A stretch of 64,000 bases of DNA from Onchidella celtica (Eukaryota; Mollusca; Gastropoda; Systellommatophora; Onchidiidae), in assembly GCA_963931925.1 (NCBI GenBank), contig OZ007582.1, positions 29,738,429 through 29,802,428 on the forward strand, given 5' to 3'. The notes beneath the pieces are model-generated. The model did no database searches. It was not told the DNA's origin and saw nothing but the letters and a program-made list of their open reading frames with translations. Shown piece after piece: positions 1 to 11,437 of this stretch. The translations under genes were made by a program, and so were the position numbers. Numbering within the stretch: the stretch's first letter is position 1; every line of letters starts with the position of its first letter.

Positions 1-346
1 CTACAGGCCATTAAAGTACAATTCTGAAAAGGAGTTAGCAAAATTAGAGTTTTAACTGTGAAGATGGTTGCCGTATCTCTCCCCCCTCCCACCCACCCCC
101 GATGCATCGGCTGCCTGAGTAGAATGTCTCATCTAGTGCATGGTGTCCCCTGCATGAAGAAACGACGTCTGTTGGTGAAGGTGTGTGTTGGTAGGGGGTG
201 GGGGGGGGGGGTTACTCCAAACTAGGAATTTTGGTGATGCAACAGTTCGTCACGCTCACCATGATTATTTAATTTCAAATCCTCTGCTAAGTTTTCTTTC
301 ATTTGTTAAGTTACCAATAAGGACAATAAAATCAGTCAGATCTTAC
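1..346 (-). other. 5' part of an intron of the minus-strand long-exon gene
   Basis: This stretch follows the splice donor at 346/347 when read on the minus strand, so I read it as intron. It holds a run of G near 198-210 and no convincing exon. The next exon must lie outside the window. Confidence 0.55.
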
Positions 347-3300
347 CCTCTTCTCTGGGTATCACATCTGGTTCCTGTATCTCCTCTTTAATCTGCTTCT
401 TGGCCTCTTTTTTCTGCTTCTTATTCGATGATCTATTCCTACCGTACTTCTTCCTCTTATTGATATTAACGTTCCAGTAAACACGGCGGCCTTTAGGTGG
501 CTTTTTCTTCAGCTTTTTCTTCTTCTTCTTGCCTTTGCGGCGACGAGACGACTTTGAGCACGATGTGCTACTGGACGTACTCTTGGAACGCTTTGATAAC
601 CTTTTGACATCACGCAGAATGCATGCGAGAGTTCGTGAAGATTGAATATAATTCCTTTGGTCGTTTCCTATTATAGATGCAAGACTTTGGCGGCTGTTAC
701 TAAATCTGCCCATGTCCCTACCCGCCGTGAAACTGTCCACACTTTTTGAGGAACTGACTTGGTTGGTGGTATACTTGCTTTGGCTTCTTAAGTCCAAACT
801 ACCGGCGGATTCCAACCGAGCGGGTCGTATGTCTGACTGGGACAGATCAGGCGATTTGACTGCTCGACCACCGTGTAGTATTGTTGGGTCAGTGAGACTT
901 CCCTCTTTTTCGAAAGGAAACGGTCTAAATCGCCTAGCTGGTCCTATAACGTGAGCAGAGCTGGACCGTCCCGTTATGTCGCCATTCATGTACGGGACGT
1001 TGAACTGATTTGCCTCGGTGATGGTATGAATTACATTATTGACGTACTCACTTTTTTCGTCTTCGTCATCGGTCAGGTTGGACACATGTAGGTCAGCCAG
1101 TTTGCTGTCATCGCCCAGGCTTAGCTCCAACACACTGCTGCAAGGGCTCAGCGACACATCTAGAGTGTTCCTGGAGGTTGTGGAAGCAACTAACCCAGTC
1201 TCTCGCTCAACACTTCTAACTTTGATCACCCCGCTATTGTCAATATTCGAAGTTGCCCATGCTGAGCTCACTTCACATTTACTTCCTCCTGCTCCAGGCC
1301 CCACCTTCTTCCTGTTCTGTGTCGGCTTCGGCTTCGGCTCATCATCGTTGGATTTGTCACTGACGTCTTTGCACGTCTCCGCCACAGATGCAGTGGCGTT
1401 GCTGCCAAAAAGGGAATTTTTGTCTGAACTACTGAGAGACTCCCCGCTGTTTTCGGTTTTGCCGGCGTCCGTGTATTTCAGGCTATCAAAATTGATCTTC
1501 AAGTAGTCACTGTCACTGACGGTAGTGTCCATTTTGGTCTCACTCAGATCGAAACCCTCGCTCCCTCCCACACTTTGAGCATCAGTGTTGTTCTTATGTA
1601 TTGCATTGCCTGGTTTTAATCCTTGGCCATCAGCAATTGGGCATTCGTTGGAGCTTTCTGCCATCTCTGAGTTGCTTTGTTTTGGCTCGGAGTCTCCACT
1701 ACTACAGTTGGACGTATGGTTGCGAGAGAATGCAAGATCATTGTTGCTGTCGTCAGGAAGCCGATTATTTTTATATCCTTCAAAATAATTATCTGCGTTT
1801 TTAGTCTTCGGATTAACCTGAGATTGAATTTTGGCTTTAGCGACGGCAGGATAGCCATATTTGGCCATAATGCTCTGCACTTCCGAGCTGACTATTGCAT
1901 CTCTATGGTCTTTGTACTTGGCCAGAATAGTCCGAATGTTGTCCTCCACATCAATTATGGAATCTAGCTGATCCTCATTGTCAGACACGGGTTTACCGCT
2001 ATGGAAACTGTCTTCGCTGTCCTGCCAGTATATGTCAACCTCAACATTCTCCTCACTACCGGCTTGGCGTCTCTGCTCAGGCCCGAAACAAGATTCCACT
2101 CCCTCTCCGTCAGTTTCCGTCATACTACAGCTGGACACAACAAATGTCGAAGAGTTGTCGGGATTGGACAATGAACTTTCCTCACTTTCTGAACCGGTGC
2201 TGCCACTGAATCTGGTCATTCTTCCTTTGCGAGCTGCTCTTGAGCGGTCACCTTTCTTGGGTTTCAAAGCGCTGTTATATCTTGAACCTTGCTTCGTTTC
2301 GAGGTCTTTAATTTTTACAGGCTTTACTGGAAGTGGCAGGGAGATATCTGAGGACGAGTGTGACTCCGCATCCACCTCTCCCAGACTAGTGTCCTCTGTG
2401 TTTCTAAAAGCTGATTTGGTAATCTCCTCGTGATGAGTTGGCTTTGGTTCAAAATATTCAATTTGGTTTTCCAAACGTTCAGAACTTATACAATCTGCCG
2501 TATTATTTATACCGTTATTAAAATACTCCGAAGAGTTGGACATACCTCCTCCTATAGTAAGATCCTGTGAAGAAATACTGTCCAAATATTTTCTACTATT
2601 TAATAAACTGTTGGTGTCAGCATCAGACAGACTTTCTGGATTTGGGCTGTTTGAAGGGACCCAGACTGTTTTCTCCATAGGACAATACCCAGAGCCGTAG
2701 TAGTTTTCATCATAAAGAGTTCGAATATGTGTATCACTAGGAACGCTATGTGGCTCATGGTTAGTATCTGTGAATCGGACCTTCACTTTAAAGAAATTGC
2801 CATCTCCCATCACGGCCATAGGGGATGCAGATCTATTTTCCATAATTTGTTTTGGTGACAGGAAAGATTTGTCTCTCTGTGTGTCAACTGCTACTTTTGA
2901 CCGTGTCCAGGCAATGGCACTTTCTGACCGTCTATTTCTCTGGTTTCGAACGTCCCGTGAGCTGTTCAACACACTGTGGGGCCTTTCCGCTGTTCCGTTG
3001 GTCAAATTCAGCTTGTGTATGGTCAGTAGACCATCGAGCTGGCTTTCAGGGTCTTCCAACCGTGTGTGACCCTGCTTGAACTTCTTATGACTTCTTTGAA
3101 ACGCAGAGGGGTGACTCAGACTTTTAAACCGTCCTGTGGACGAACTTGTGCCGGGAAACTGGATGTCTTCTGACTCAGATCTGTGATCGACGACTTTCTG
3201 GGCGAGACCTCTACTTGCATGTTTGGAGCTGTTTGTCTGTGCAGATAGATGCTTATCATCATCGCTGTGACTGTGAGAACATAAACTGTCGGCAAAGGGG

Positions 3301-4238
3301 ATAAACCCTGTTTTCACAAAATCATTGCTATCTTGGTGTTCGTGATCTTCAGCACCTCCAGATCTTTGGCCGACTTTGAGATTTTTATTCAAAAGCCTCT
3401 CTTTATACAACTTACTGATTGCCTCCTTTTGCAGAATGCTCTTAGTCTTGTATTTGGGTGCATGTTTTCCTTCTTGAACACGTATTCTGTCTGTGGAACA
3501 TTTCGCCTTGACTTTGTTGGTTGTAAGTGTATCTATTTCGTGTGGTGATTCATCTCTTTGGGCTAAAACCCTTGACTGGCTCACGCTCCTGGAAAGTGAA
3601 GATGACCTTTTTCGCTCTCGTAACGTCTTTCTGTTCTTCCGCTTACCTGCTCTCGAACATGCAGCATGCGGAGTTGCAGTGCGAGCTGATGACGCAATAC
3701 TTGTTCTATGGCTTTTACCTATGTCACTGTTATTTAGTTTCGAATCCTCGGCAAATGTGACCTTTTTGCTGGCCTGAATGTATTTCTCACCTGATTTATG
3801 ACTGTTCTGGTCATAAGTAACGATACTGGATTCAGAGCCATCAAGAGATGATTTGGATTTGAACTTTTTGCTACGGGATACTCGAAGACCTAATCTCACG
3901 TCATTTAACTGAAACCACGAACTCACTTTACTCTGTTTCCTGTTGGGAAAAGCAGATCGAGCTGTCGGATGGCTCATAAATGGCGCCCCTGATTCCAATG
4001 GTGGGGATTTCACGGGTGCAACAACGCGTGGCTCTTCCTCTGCCTCCATCCATTGCCAACTTGGCTTTTTGGTGCCCGCCAGTTGAACAACACGGTGTGT
4101 TTGATGCTGTAGTTGCGATTGTTGCGGTTGATGTCGTTTTGCCTGTTGTTTATCTTTCGGATCTGGCCATCGTTTCATTTCATGAAATTGATTCTGACAG
4201 AATTGTGTATGTGATTTAAAACTTTCAGCATGTAACAT
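347..4238 (-). CDS. Large first coding exon of an unrecognised Ser-rich protein
   Basis: An uninterrupted frame of nearly 1,300 codons starts at ATG 4238 with A at -3. I prefer this start because the paralogue at 43476 begins with a matching methionine and a similar next dozen residues. The frame reaches a TGA at 336-338, but the base before GTAAGA at 346 makes an AGG|GTAAGA donor, so the stop probably lies in an intron and the protein continues. The protein is hydrophilic and rich in Ser, Asp and Glu, with no signal peptide or membrane segment. Its last 75 residues or so are strongly basic, with a run of lysines like a nuclear localisation signal. Two blocks are shared best with the paralogue: a PSWQWM motif near residue 60 and the SSWFQLNDVRLGLRVSR block near residue 105. 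I do not recognise the family. Confidence 0.8.
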
Positions 4239-5302
4239 TTCTTGAGCTTGTTATATTATTATTATATCCATCTTTCGGTGCTGTTGGAAACATTCGTTAG
4301 ATCGAATAGAGGCGAGTGTTATTGTAAATGGAGTGCTATTATAATCACCAATGTTGAAAGCATCAAAATGTGGAGCAATAAATGAGTGTTCAGGACACGA
4401 TTGCTGAAGAAGAAGCAAAAAAGGTTTATTATCAGAGTGAGCTCGGTGCAGTTTCTTTCATGTCCAACAGAGTATTACCGCACAGTACTATCATTCACTT
4501 TGGGCGCGTCCCTACAGCGAAAAATGTTCACGTAACAGATGTTTCAGTTCAGAGGTCGAACCAACTCTCACATAACATTTGCTAATGCGCGGTATACATT
4601 AATTTAGTATTCTGAGATCGCAGAGATAATCATGTGTCACTGCTGTTCATAAATAATCCCATTATTAACTGTTACTGTTATTAATTGCCTGTTGCAACGT
4701 CCTGTGCACCATGAACAGGTGCAGGTTGATATTTCCACTAACTCTGAAAATCCAAACGAAAAAAATTAATTAAAAAGACCCACTTGAGGTATCGATGTAA
4801 CTTGATGAGCGGCTCTTGTCTCAATAGTTAGACCAACTTAGATGGCGTTGTCGTTCTTATTACATCCGCTTAATTAGTCCAGACAAATCCAGAACCAATC
4901 CAGAAATCGTCCGAACACGAGATAGTTTTCCCTGAAATTATACCACTGGTAGCAGTACTACAAAGAGGCCATATGTCATGAATTCACTGCTAAGGTTTTC
5001 CTCGAAGTCCTCACTTATCACAGTCAAACTCTCACACAAACATATACTCTCCCGGAAGTTGAAAGGAGATGTGACCAAAACTTCCGATTACTTTTCACAA
5101 AATTGCACTATATCGCACCGGGGCAATAGTGGAAGTTTGATGGGGGTGCAAAGAGGTTATAAACTCTTTGTAGGAGTGTAAAATCATTGTAGCGTCTGCA
5201 AGCTACCCCTTGCCCTTCCCCGTTGCTTGTTATACTGGTGACTGAGCATGTGTTCACTTCTGTTTTCATTTTATTGTTGACGTTCGCCAGAGTGTACTCC
5301 GT
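4239..5302. other. Upstream region of the long-exon gene
   Basis: This is AT-rich sequence with no coding frame I trust. The last 55 bp or so before the ATG resembles the matching stretch before the paralogue's ATG at 43476, so the duplication extends a little upstream of the start codon. Promoter and 5' UTR exons probably lie here, but I cannot place them. Confidence 0.4.
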
Positions 5303-5400
5303 GACCCCTACATATCCTTATGCGCGACGCGACGTTGAGTCGCTCGCGAGCGTCGCTCGAGACCAGTTGCGCGAAGTGTCTCCTTATGCGCTAAGATTCG

Positions 5401-5712
5401 CTAGCGAAAATCCGGGGTCAAGCGATGTCGCTCGATCGCTCGAGTCAAAAGTGTCTCCTTGTGCGCGAGCGACGTCTCGTCGCGTGTCAAGTCGCCATGT
5501 TTGACTTTTTTCTTTGCGAAGCTAGACCCAAGACCCACTACGTCAGGACGGTGCAATTCAAGCACTTCCTCCGCAGAGTCAGGAGTTTCTAAAAATAGTT
5601 CGGCGCGCACAATCGTAAACACAGGCATGCTGTCATTACATGCGATTCGTCGTTCGTGTTGATCTTGGAGAAAATCCTGCACCTTATTTGTAATTACTGC
5701 TGATATAGACAC
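5401..5712 (-). pseudogene. Conserved ORF of the TIR element, copy 1
   Basis: The frame encodes about 100 residues beginning with SISAVITNKVQDFLQDQHER in the conserved part. The same protein sequence, with substitutions and a short indel, is found at 8746-8985 and in the piece at 29612-29690 of copy 2, where retrotransposon A splits it. Conservation of the reading sense suggests a fragment of the autonomous element's protein or of a captured gene. I do not recognise it. The frame has no ATG at its first codon, so it may be an exon. Confidence 0.4.
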
Positions 5713-6059
5713 TTATCAATCAAGACATTTGACACTAGTGACTGTAAAAGAATATGATGGTAGCACAGGTGAAGGGCTGGCAAGACCTAGCACAACCTTG
5801 ATAGAAACTGTAGATTTTTTTCTGAAGTTGTTTTCCAAACAGACATTGCAAAATGCTAAAGTCAAGACAACATACGCCACTACTTTCAAAGCAATTTAAA
5901 ACATCTGCCTTGCACGCAAGCACAAGTATTCCAAATGCAACTGTTGCACACCGGATGATGTTGTTAATTTGTTCCTGACAATTCGACTGCATCACCAGAT
6001 CAGCCTAAGATCAAAAAAGAAAATTTCAGGAAAGAAATTTGGAAAACTGAAGAAGCTGC

Positions 6060-6690
6060 AATATGAGTAACACTTTCTTCTTCTTCTTCTTCTTTCATTC
6101 ACCAAATCTAAATCTGCAGATTTGTTCTTTTAAGAAAATCTATGGCTTTCTGCAGTTGTGGCAGAGCACTATGAGTTTGACATTCAGGTCGGTGGGCTTG
6201 GGCCAATATGTTTCCCGCAGTGCTGAGAGGAGTGTGCAGTTCTGCAATATATGCTCTGTGTTTTGAGGAGACTGGCTGCACTCACATTTTTATGGCAGAT
6301 GTTCCTATTTTAAACTTTGTGAACAAATTGTGGTGTAGCCCATTATGACCAGTTCTTAGTCTGAACAATATCAATTGATCCTCTCTGTTCAGGAGATGAT
6401 ATTTATTCTGTTGGTTTATTTTGCTGCCGTCTGTTGTTTTTGATGAAGTTTTTTTTCTTATGATAGTTTAAGAGGCACTGTGGCTGCTCCAAGCCGCAAC
6501 CCTCCTTGGCCAGTTGGTCTGCTTTCTCATTGCCTGGCACTCCACAATGTGATGGTGCACAATGGGATGGTATCCACTGTATGACTATCCTGTTTCGATT
6601 TCCAAGGTGCGTAAAACATTTCTTCAAGTCGTTAAGCTTGCCAGCTTGAAGGGCAGTAACACTTTCAAATTTCATTATCATCAGAATATT
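6060..6690 (-). pseudogene. 3' end of a LINE with an RNase H domain, inside TIR copy 1
   Basis: The frame at 6681-6403 reads an RNase H core with IQWIPSHC, then GVPGNEKADQLAKEG. Past a stop, the downstream sequence encodes the tail usual for RNase H-bearing LINEs (around the words LSALRETYWPK) and ends in a TTC/GAA-rich tract at 6068-6095. It is degraded, with duplicated residues in APSHC and frame breaks. The same fragment recurs in TIR copy 2 at 30838-31128, so the TIR element carried it when it multiplied. A free copy on the other strand is at 46480-46745. Confidence 0.65.
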
Positions 6691-6730
6691 ACGGATGGAA
6701 TGTGGTGAGTTGTTATTGTTTTTTTTCTCG

Positions 6731-7072
6731 CCTATCTGGTCAATTTTCCTACTTCATTACCCCTTTTCTGCTATCCTGGTTATCTCTACATTTTTCCATA
6801 AAATTAGAAGACGTAAATTTCCTCTTTCTGATGTATGTGAGAACTTCACTCAAAGTTTGCATTTTATACCCATGTATTTGTTTTAATCATTTAAATAATC
6901 ACACATCTGGTCTTTTTTCCTACTTCATTACTCTTGCTCGGCTACCTTGGTTATCCCTGCACTTTTTCATAAGATTAGAAGATGTACAGTTCCCCTATGG
7001 TCTCATGTATGTAAGAACTTCAGTCAAAGTTTGCAGTTTATACTCATTTATTTGCTTTAATCATTAAATCAA
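6731..7072. repeat. Two-unit tandem duplication of about 170 bp
   Basis: 6731-6899 and 6906-7072 are diverged copies in the same orientation; both contain TTTTCCTACTTCATTAC, then a TTATC.CT.CA.TTTTTC block, then GAACTTCA.TCAAAGTTTGCA. It lies between the LINE fragment and the solo LTR in TIR copy 1 and is absent from copy 2. Confidence 0.7.
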
Positions 7073-7162
7073 TTATTTGAAATTATGGTCTATTGTACAA
7101 TGGCGTAGTGGGTCTTGGGATAGACTTTCAAGATGTATGTAGCGCAAGAAAAAAGTACTACA

Positions 7163-8397
7163 TGTCACAAATCCCAGACTGGGAGATGTAATAGTTTATG
7201 ACAGGACAACAATCACGAACAAACAAGTTTAACACTTAACAGAACAATCCATCAGACTCACACATTTATTAAACATAATTATACAGATAATAGCGCAATT
7301 ACATACATTATATTATTGCAATTAACTGCCGTACAACGGCCTTATTCTCACACACACTCTCCCTCGGATCCACAACCCGGTAGTTACTCCTAAAGGCACT
7401 TCGGCCTCAGCCTCTCCCCTCAGGGTCTTAATAGCACATTAATAATTCACTGGCACCGCAGTCTCTCAATATCACCTTCCTATTGTCATACACCTTAGCA
7501 CTCCCCTAGCACCTCAGCAGGGCAATAACACATTATCATTTCAATAAACATTATCATTTCAATAGTACAGTATTAGTTCACTAGCCCCTCAACATGGCAA
7601 CAGTACATTATCACATTCACGCTCATATCTACGTCCCTGTCCGTGGCCTGACTGCCACGACTTTATGTGCCTCTACTGTCCTGCACTGACAGCCTCACTT
7701 CTGGCCTATGTGTGGCCTCCGGCCCTATGCTGGCCTATCACCGTAGGCGGCGCTCTTGGCCCGACCTCGGCACCTACAAGAATAACATTACATTGGTATA
7801 ATACCCTACCATTCCTATTCACTCCACCTCTCCTTACAACCCATGAAGCGTACACACAATAGTTCACATTTCACTCACCACACATCTTACGGTAACACAC
7901 CTCCATCGGAGTACACACTACTCACTCGCGCTACAAATCCATGAACTCACTTTCATCTATCGCTCATGGCGCACATTGCTATATCCAATATCAAGGACTT
8001 CCACCTTCCTCACATATACTTATTTACATCATGGTAATAGACGAATATAATATAATACATCAATCATAATTATCAATCAACGTTCTACCTACCAGTCATT
8101 ACTGGAAAAACTCTCTCACTGGTCTCTCGACTGCTCCCCTTATGTCCGCCCGATGGGCTCTTACTAGCGTCCGTTCCGTAGGACCTTCTAACTTGCAGTG
8201 ATAGTAATACAGCGCTTTCGCCTCATTCAGACCCCCCCCCCCCCTACTCACAACAGCACGCTTTAACTTACTTGTCTACGTGCGTTAATTTTACTCTCTT
8301 CCTTTCACGTCTTTCCCCACTTGTCTGCCGTGAGCCCTTCTTACTCTACACCCGCTCTGTAGCAATCCCCTTAATTGCACTCACTCCACTCGTGACA
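7163..8397 (-). mobile_element. Solo LTR of retrotransposon family B
   Basis: 1235 bp with TGTCAC at one end and GTGACA at the other, flanked by CTACA at 7158-7162 and 8398-8402. It matches the LTRs of element B along its length with scattered differences and a C-run expansion near 8231. A single LTR with an intact 5-bp duplication is the product expected of recombination between two LTRs of a full element. Orientation is taken from element B. Confidence 0.93.
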
Positions 8398-8745
8398 CTA
8401 CACATGGTACGCACAATGAATCAGCATATGCAAGATATTTCGACCAATGGCTATGCTTTAATAAATCAGGCACACCTCCAGACAGTCTGAGGCGACCACC
8501 TAGCCGATCGCGACATGAATGATTTCACGCGATGGTCGCTCGAGACTGAACGTCGCGTCGCGTATAAGGAGATGGCTTCTCACAAATCTTACTCGATTGA
8601 TTTTGGCGCGACAACAATCGCGAGCGACTCAACGTCGCGTCGCGCATAAGGATACGTAGGCTAACCTACATATCCTTATGCGCGACGCGACATTCAGTCG
8701 CTCGAGACCAGTCGCGCGAAATGTATCCTTATGCGCTAAGATTCG

Positions 8746-8985
8746 CTAGCGAAAATCCGGGGTCAAGCGATGTCGCTCGATCGCTCGAGTCAAAAGTGTC
8801 TCCTTATGCGCGGGCGACGTCTCGTCGCGTGTCAAGTCGCCATGTTTGACTTTTTTCTTTGCGAGGATAGACCCAAGACCCACTACGTCAGGACGGTGCA
8901 ATTGAGCACTTCCGTCCGCCGAATCAGGAGTTTCTAAAAATAGTCCGGAGCGCACAATCATAAACACAGGCATGCTGTCTGTCAC
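8746..8985 (-). pseudogene. Conserved ORF of the TIR element, copy 2, cut by retrotransposon A
   Basis: The frame repeats the copy 1 protein from the words DSMPVF onward, with changes such as AELF to SGLF. Insertion of A at 8979/8980 separated it from its upstream part, which now lies beyond 29611. Unrecognised function. Confidence 0.4.
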
Positions 8986-10208
8986 GAGCAGAGTTAGGGT
9001 CTTGGGGATGTTACGACTGCACGAGAGGCAGCTAACTCACACTCGGACACAACCACACAAGAAAAGTATTAAATAACTAGAGCGTATATATGTCAGGCCG
9101 GTCAGGCCATAGTTTACATAAATATTAATAACAAAACAAAAGACAATAGGGGTATATATTCAAACCAAAAAAAACTCTAATTAATAACTTAACCAATGAT
9201 ATTCATGTAACTATGGAGGTACTGCAATCAATAGCAAATAGGTATATTATACGAAACTAGATATCAATTTAAAGTGACAGTTGAGTCGCCACTGGCCAGT
9301 CGCCAGGCAAACTCTCCATAAATCATATGGGCTTGAATGTTAGAAGAGCCCAGTACGTTCAAAGCCTACAGAAGCACTCTTCGGCTTGTAGGTAATTTAA
9401 GCAGTTGCCAAAAGACTATATTTTATGCACAATCACTATTCAATTCATCAACAATGTGCTATATTATTCCAATCATACTATGGCAATAGATCTATGATAC
9501 AGGACACTCGTGGTCGAGTGCCAGCTGGGGTTTCCTTAGTCTTCCTATGGGGCTGTAGTTCTCTCTCTATCTCCGATCTCTATTATGCTTGAACAAATAA
9601 GATATATTACCATTGGTCATGCCTACTGGTAGGCGCGAACATCAATATAGCGCAGCGTGGGCTTTCAAAGGTCAGCCCACTCAGAGCTTTCTTTCTAGAG
9701 CTCAGTCAGTCCGTTAGCAAAGACTTCTTGTCTTCAAAGCACACAGTTCAGGTACTGGTCAACCGGAGATACTTCACGACACGATGCTTCTGCTCGTCTG
9801 TATTCCCCAAATCTGAACGTTACACGATGTTTTATACTATCTAACTACCCAGCGTGCTAGTCCGCTGGCCCAATTAGTTCAGCTATCTCATAGGTCGAAA
9901 CCTCCCCCCATTTTAATTGTAGTAATACGTCTGCACTATTCTACCAGCCAGTTAACGTGCAAAAACTTGTCTAGTCATACTTAACAATGTCAACTATCCC
10001 CACCTTGTTTCACCCCTACTCCATTACTTATTAATCACGAACATTAAAACCGACAAGCGTGAATCTAACAGTTTAACTTTACATTTATTTCCTCACCAAC
10101 TATAAACCGCGAGGACCGTTCAAGGCCACCAGCCAATTTCTCATGGCCCTGATAAAACAACAACAACTCACTCTCTGCGTGAGTTTTAACAACATCTGAA
10201 TCATGACA
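8980..10208 (-). repeat. 3' LTR of element A
   Basis: Starts TGTCACGAGCAGAG and ends ATCATGACA as read on the plus strand. The internal side is followed by CATCCCCCACCCCAG (10209-10223), a polypurine tract on the minus strand directly next to the LTR, so this is the 3' LTR. Confidence 0.92.
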
Positions 10209-10223
10209 CATCCCCCACCCCAG
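10209..10223 (-). promoter_or_regulatory. Polypurine tract of element A
   Basis: The minus strand reads CTGGGGTGGGGGATG directly upstream of the LTR's TGTCAT. This is the usual place for the plus-strand DNA primer, and it closely resembles the tract of element B. Confidence 0.85.
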
Positions 10224-10826
10224 TTAAAATTTGCAATTTTAACGATATAAATTATTATCGTAAGGGGAAGGCATGAGTCGAGAAATTGCTCGAAAGGTTA
10301 ACTTAACTAAGAATACCAGGTAATAACTAAGACTAGTACTAAAGTTGAAAAAAACCTACAGGACGGGTATCATTGATGGACAAAACTTCATGAAAATCTT
10401 AAGGTTCCGTCCAAAAGTATATATCTCTCTGAGGATTAAATCTTACCTCTAAATACGTAGACATTAACAATCATAACTCTAAAATTTTAGAGTACAACAC
10501 TGATCCTGTGCGAATGTCATCAGGAATGCATACATACAATGAATAATACTCAAGAAAAGATAACTATAGTAGCATCGATGGCATTAGTGGATCTGGACTC
10601 CTGGTCTGCCATGACTTCTCATCCTCGACCCTGGGCAACAACGTCTGGTGTGGCCAAAATACGGGTCGACGTCAGTAAAATAGCTGTTGGATCAAAGGAA
10701 AGCAAAGGGGTAGGTGAAAAGTGTTCACAATGGGTGAACAATATGTGATACCATCCCTCGGTCTCTGAATGAGGTGCTAATCAGTATCCAACGCCAATAC
10801 ATATGACAGACTAAAATACAACAAGA
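10224..10826. other. Non-coding 3' segment of element A
   Basis: Between the RNase H stop and the polypurine tract I see no env-like frame or other conserved coding sequence. It is AT-rich untranslated retrotransposon sequence. Confidence 0.6.
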
Positions 10827-11249
10827 TTAAGGTAACCGTGATAATAGGTCGGCATGGACATTATCTCCACCAGGAATGGCCTTTATAATGAAGCGGTATT
10901 CCTGAAGGGCCAGACTCCATCTGGTCAAACGAGCGTTCTTGGCTCGGTTCGATTTTAAAAATAACAACGGTTTATGGTCTGTCTCGATGACGAATTCCGT
11001 CATAAGTAGGTAGCGGGAAAACGCGTCTACGGCGTATACAATCGCCAGGCATTCTCGCTCTATAATAGCGTATCTCTGCTCTCTCGGAAGTAATTTCCGG
11101 CTAGCGTACATACAAGGGCGCAATAAGCCATCTCTTTCCTGAAGCAAAACAGCTCCAATTCCTTGGTCCGACGCGTCAGTTCGGACGGTGAAGGTGCGCC
11201 TAATATTCGGTAGGATAAGCAGCGGCGAACTGGAGAACAGTTGCTGCAC
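10827..11249 (-). pseudogene. Element A RNase H, out of frame with RT
   Basis: The frame is open from about 11525 and reads the RT connection (LGHTIAKGVQTP, then RSLLGFLSYYRKFVPNF) and an RNase H with RTDASDQGIGA, the IIERECLA motif and ETDHKPL, ending near ADLLSRLP. It belongs with the RT of the frame ending at 11438, but a frameshift near 11520-11530 separates them. Domain placement next to RT is normal for Ty3/gypsy. Confidence 0.85.
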
Positions 11250-11437
11250 TGTCGCGAGCGCGGTGGCGCACTGCGTATTCCAGATAATTTTGTTGGGTCT
11301 GTCTTTTCTTGTAAGATCGGATAACGGGGCCGTAAGGGCCGAAAAATTAGGAACGAATTTCCGATAATAGCTTAAGAAGCCTAACAGGCTACGAATCTGC
11401 TTTTTAGTATGAGGAGCCTGGAGTTTTAAAATCTTAC

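Larger units (their letters stand above)
5307..8660. mobile_element. TIR DNA transposon, copy 1, non-autonomous
   Basis: The ends are inverted repeats of about 43 bp with one mismatch, starting CCTACATATCCTTATGCGCG on the left and ending CGCGCATAAGGATACGTAGG on the right. CTCCTTATGCGC-like motifs recur inside the ends: near 5313, 5379 and 5453 on the left, and inverted near 8560 and 8643 on the right. They may be transposase binding sites. The interior holds a conserved ORF, a piece of a LINE with RNase H, a tandem duplication and a solo LTR. No transposase is recognised. The 4 bp flanks differ (GACC left, CTAA right), so this copy lacks an intact target duplication. The superfamily is undecided. 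Confidence 0.75.

Noticed and set aside
1978..2433. Plus-strand frame of 151 codons opposite the long-exon gene
   Set aside because: It is the antisense of a Ser-rich coding exon, which commonly creates open frames. No motif or start context supports it.
7665..8490. Repeated small frames also found at 16908-17710 and 27579-28474
   Set aside because: They fall inside family B LTRs and recur only because the LTRs do; no sign of coding constraint.
10224..10826. Envelope gene in elements A or B
   Set aside because: No frame with a signal peptide, membrane segment or adequate length lies between RNase H and the 3' LTR in either element.
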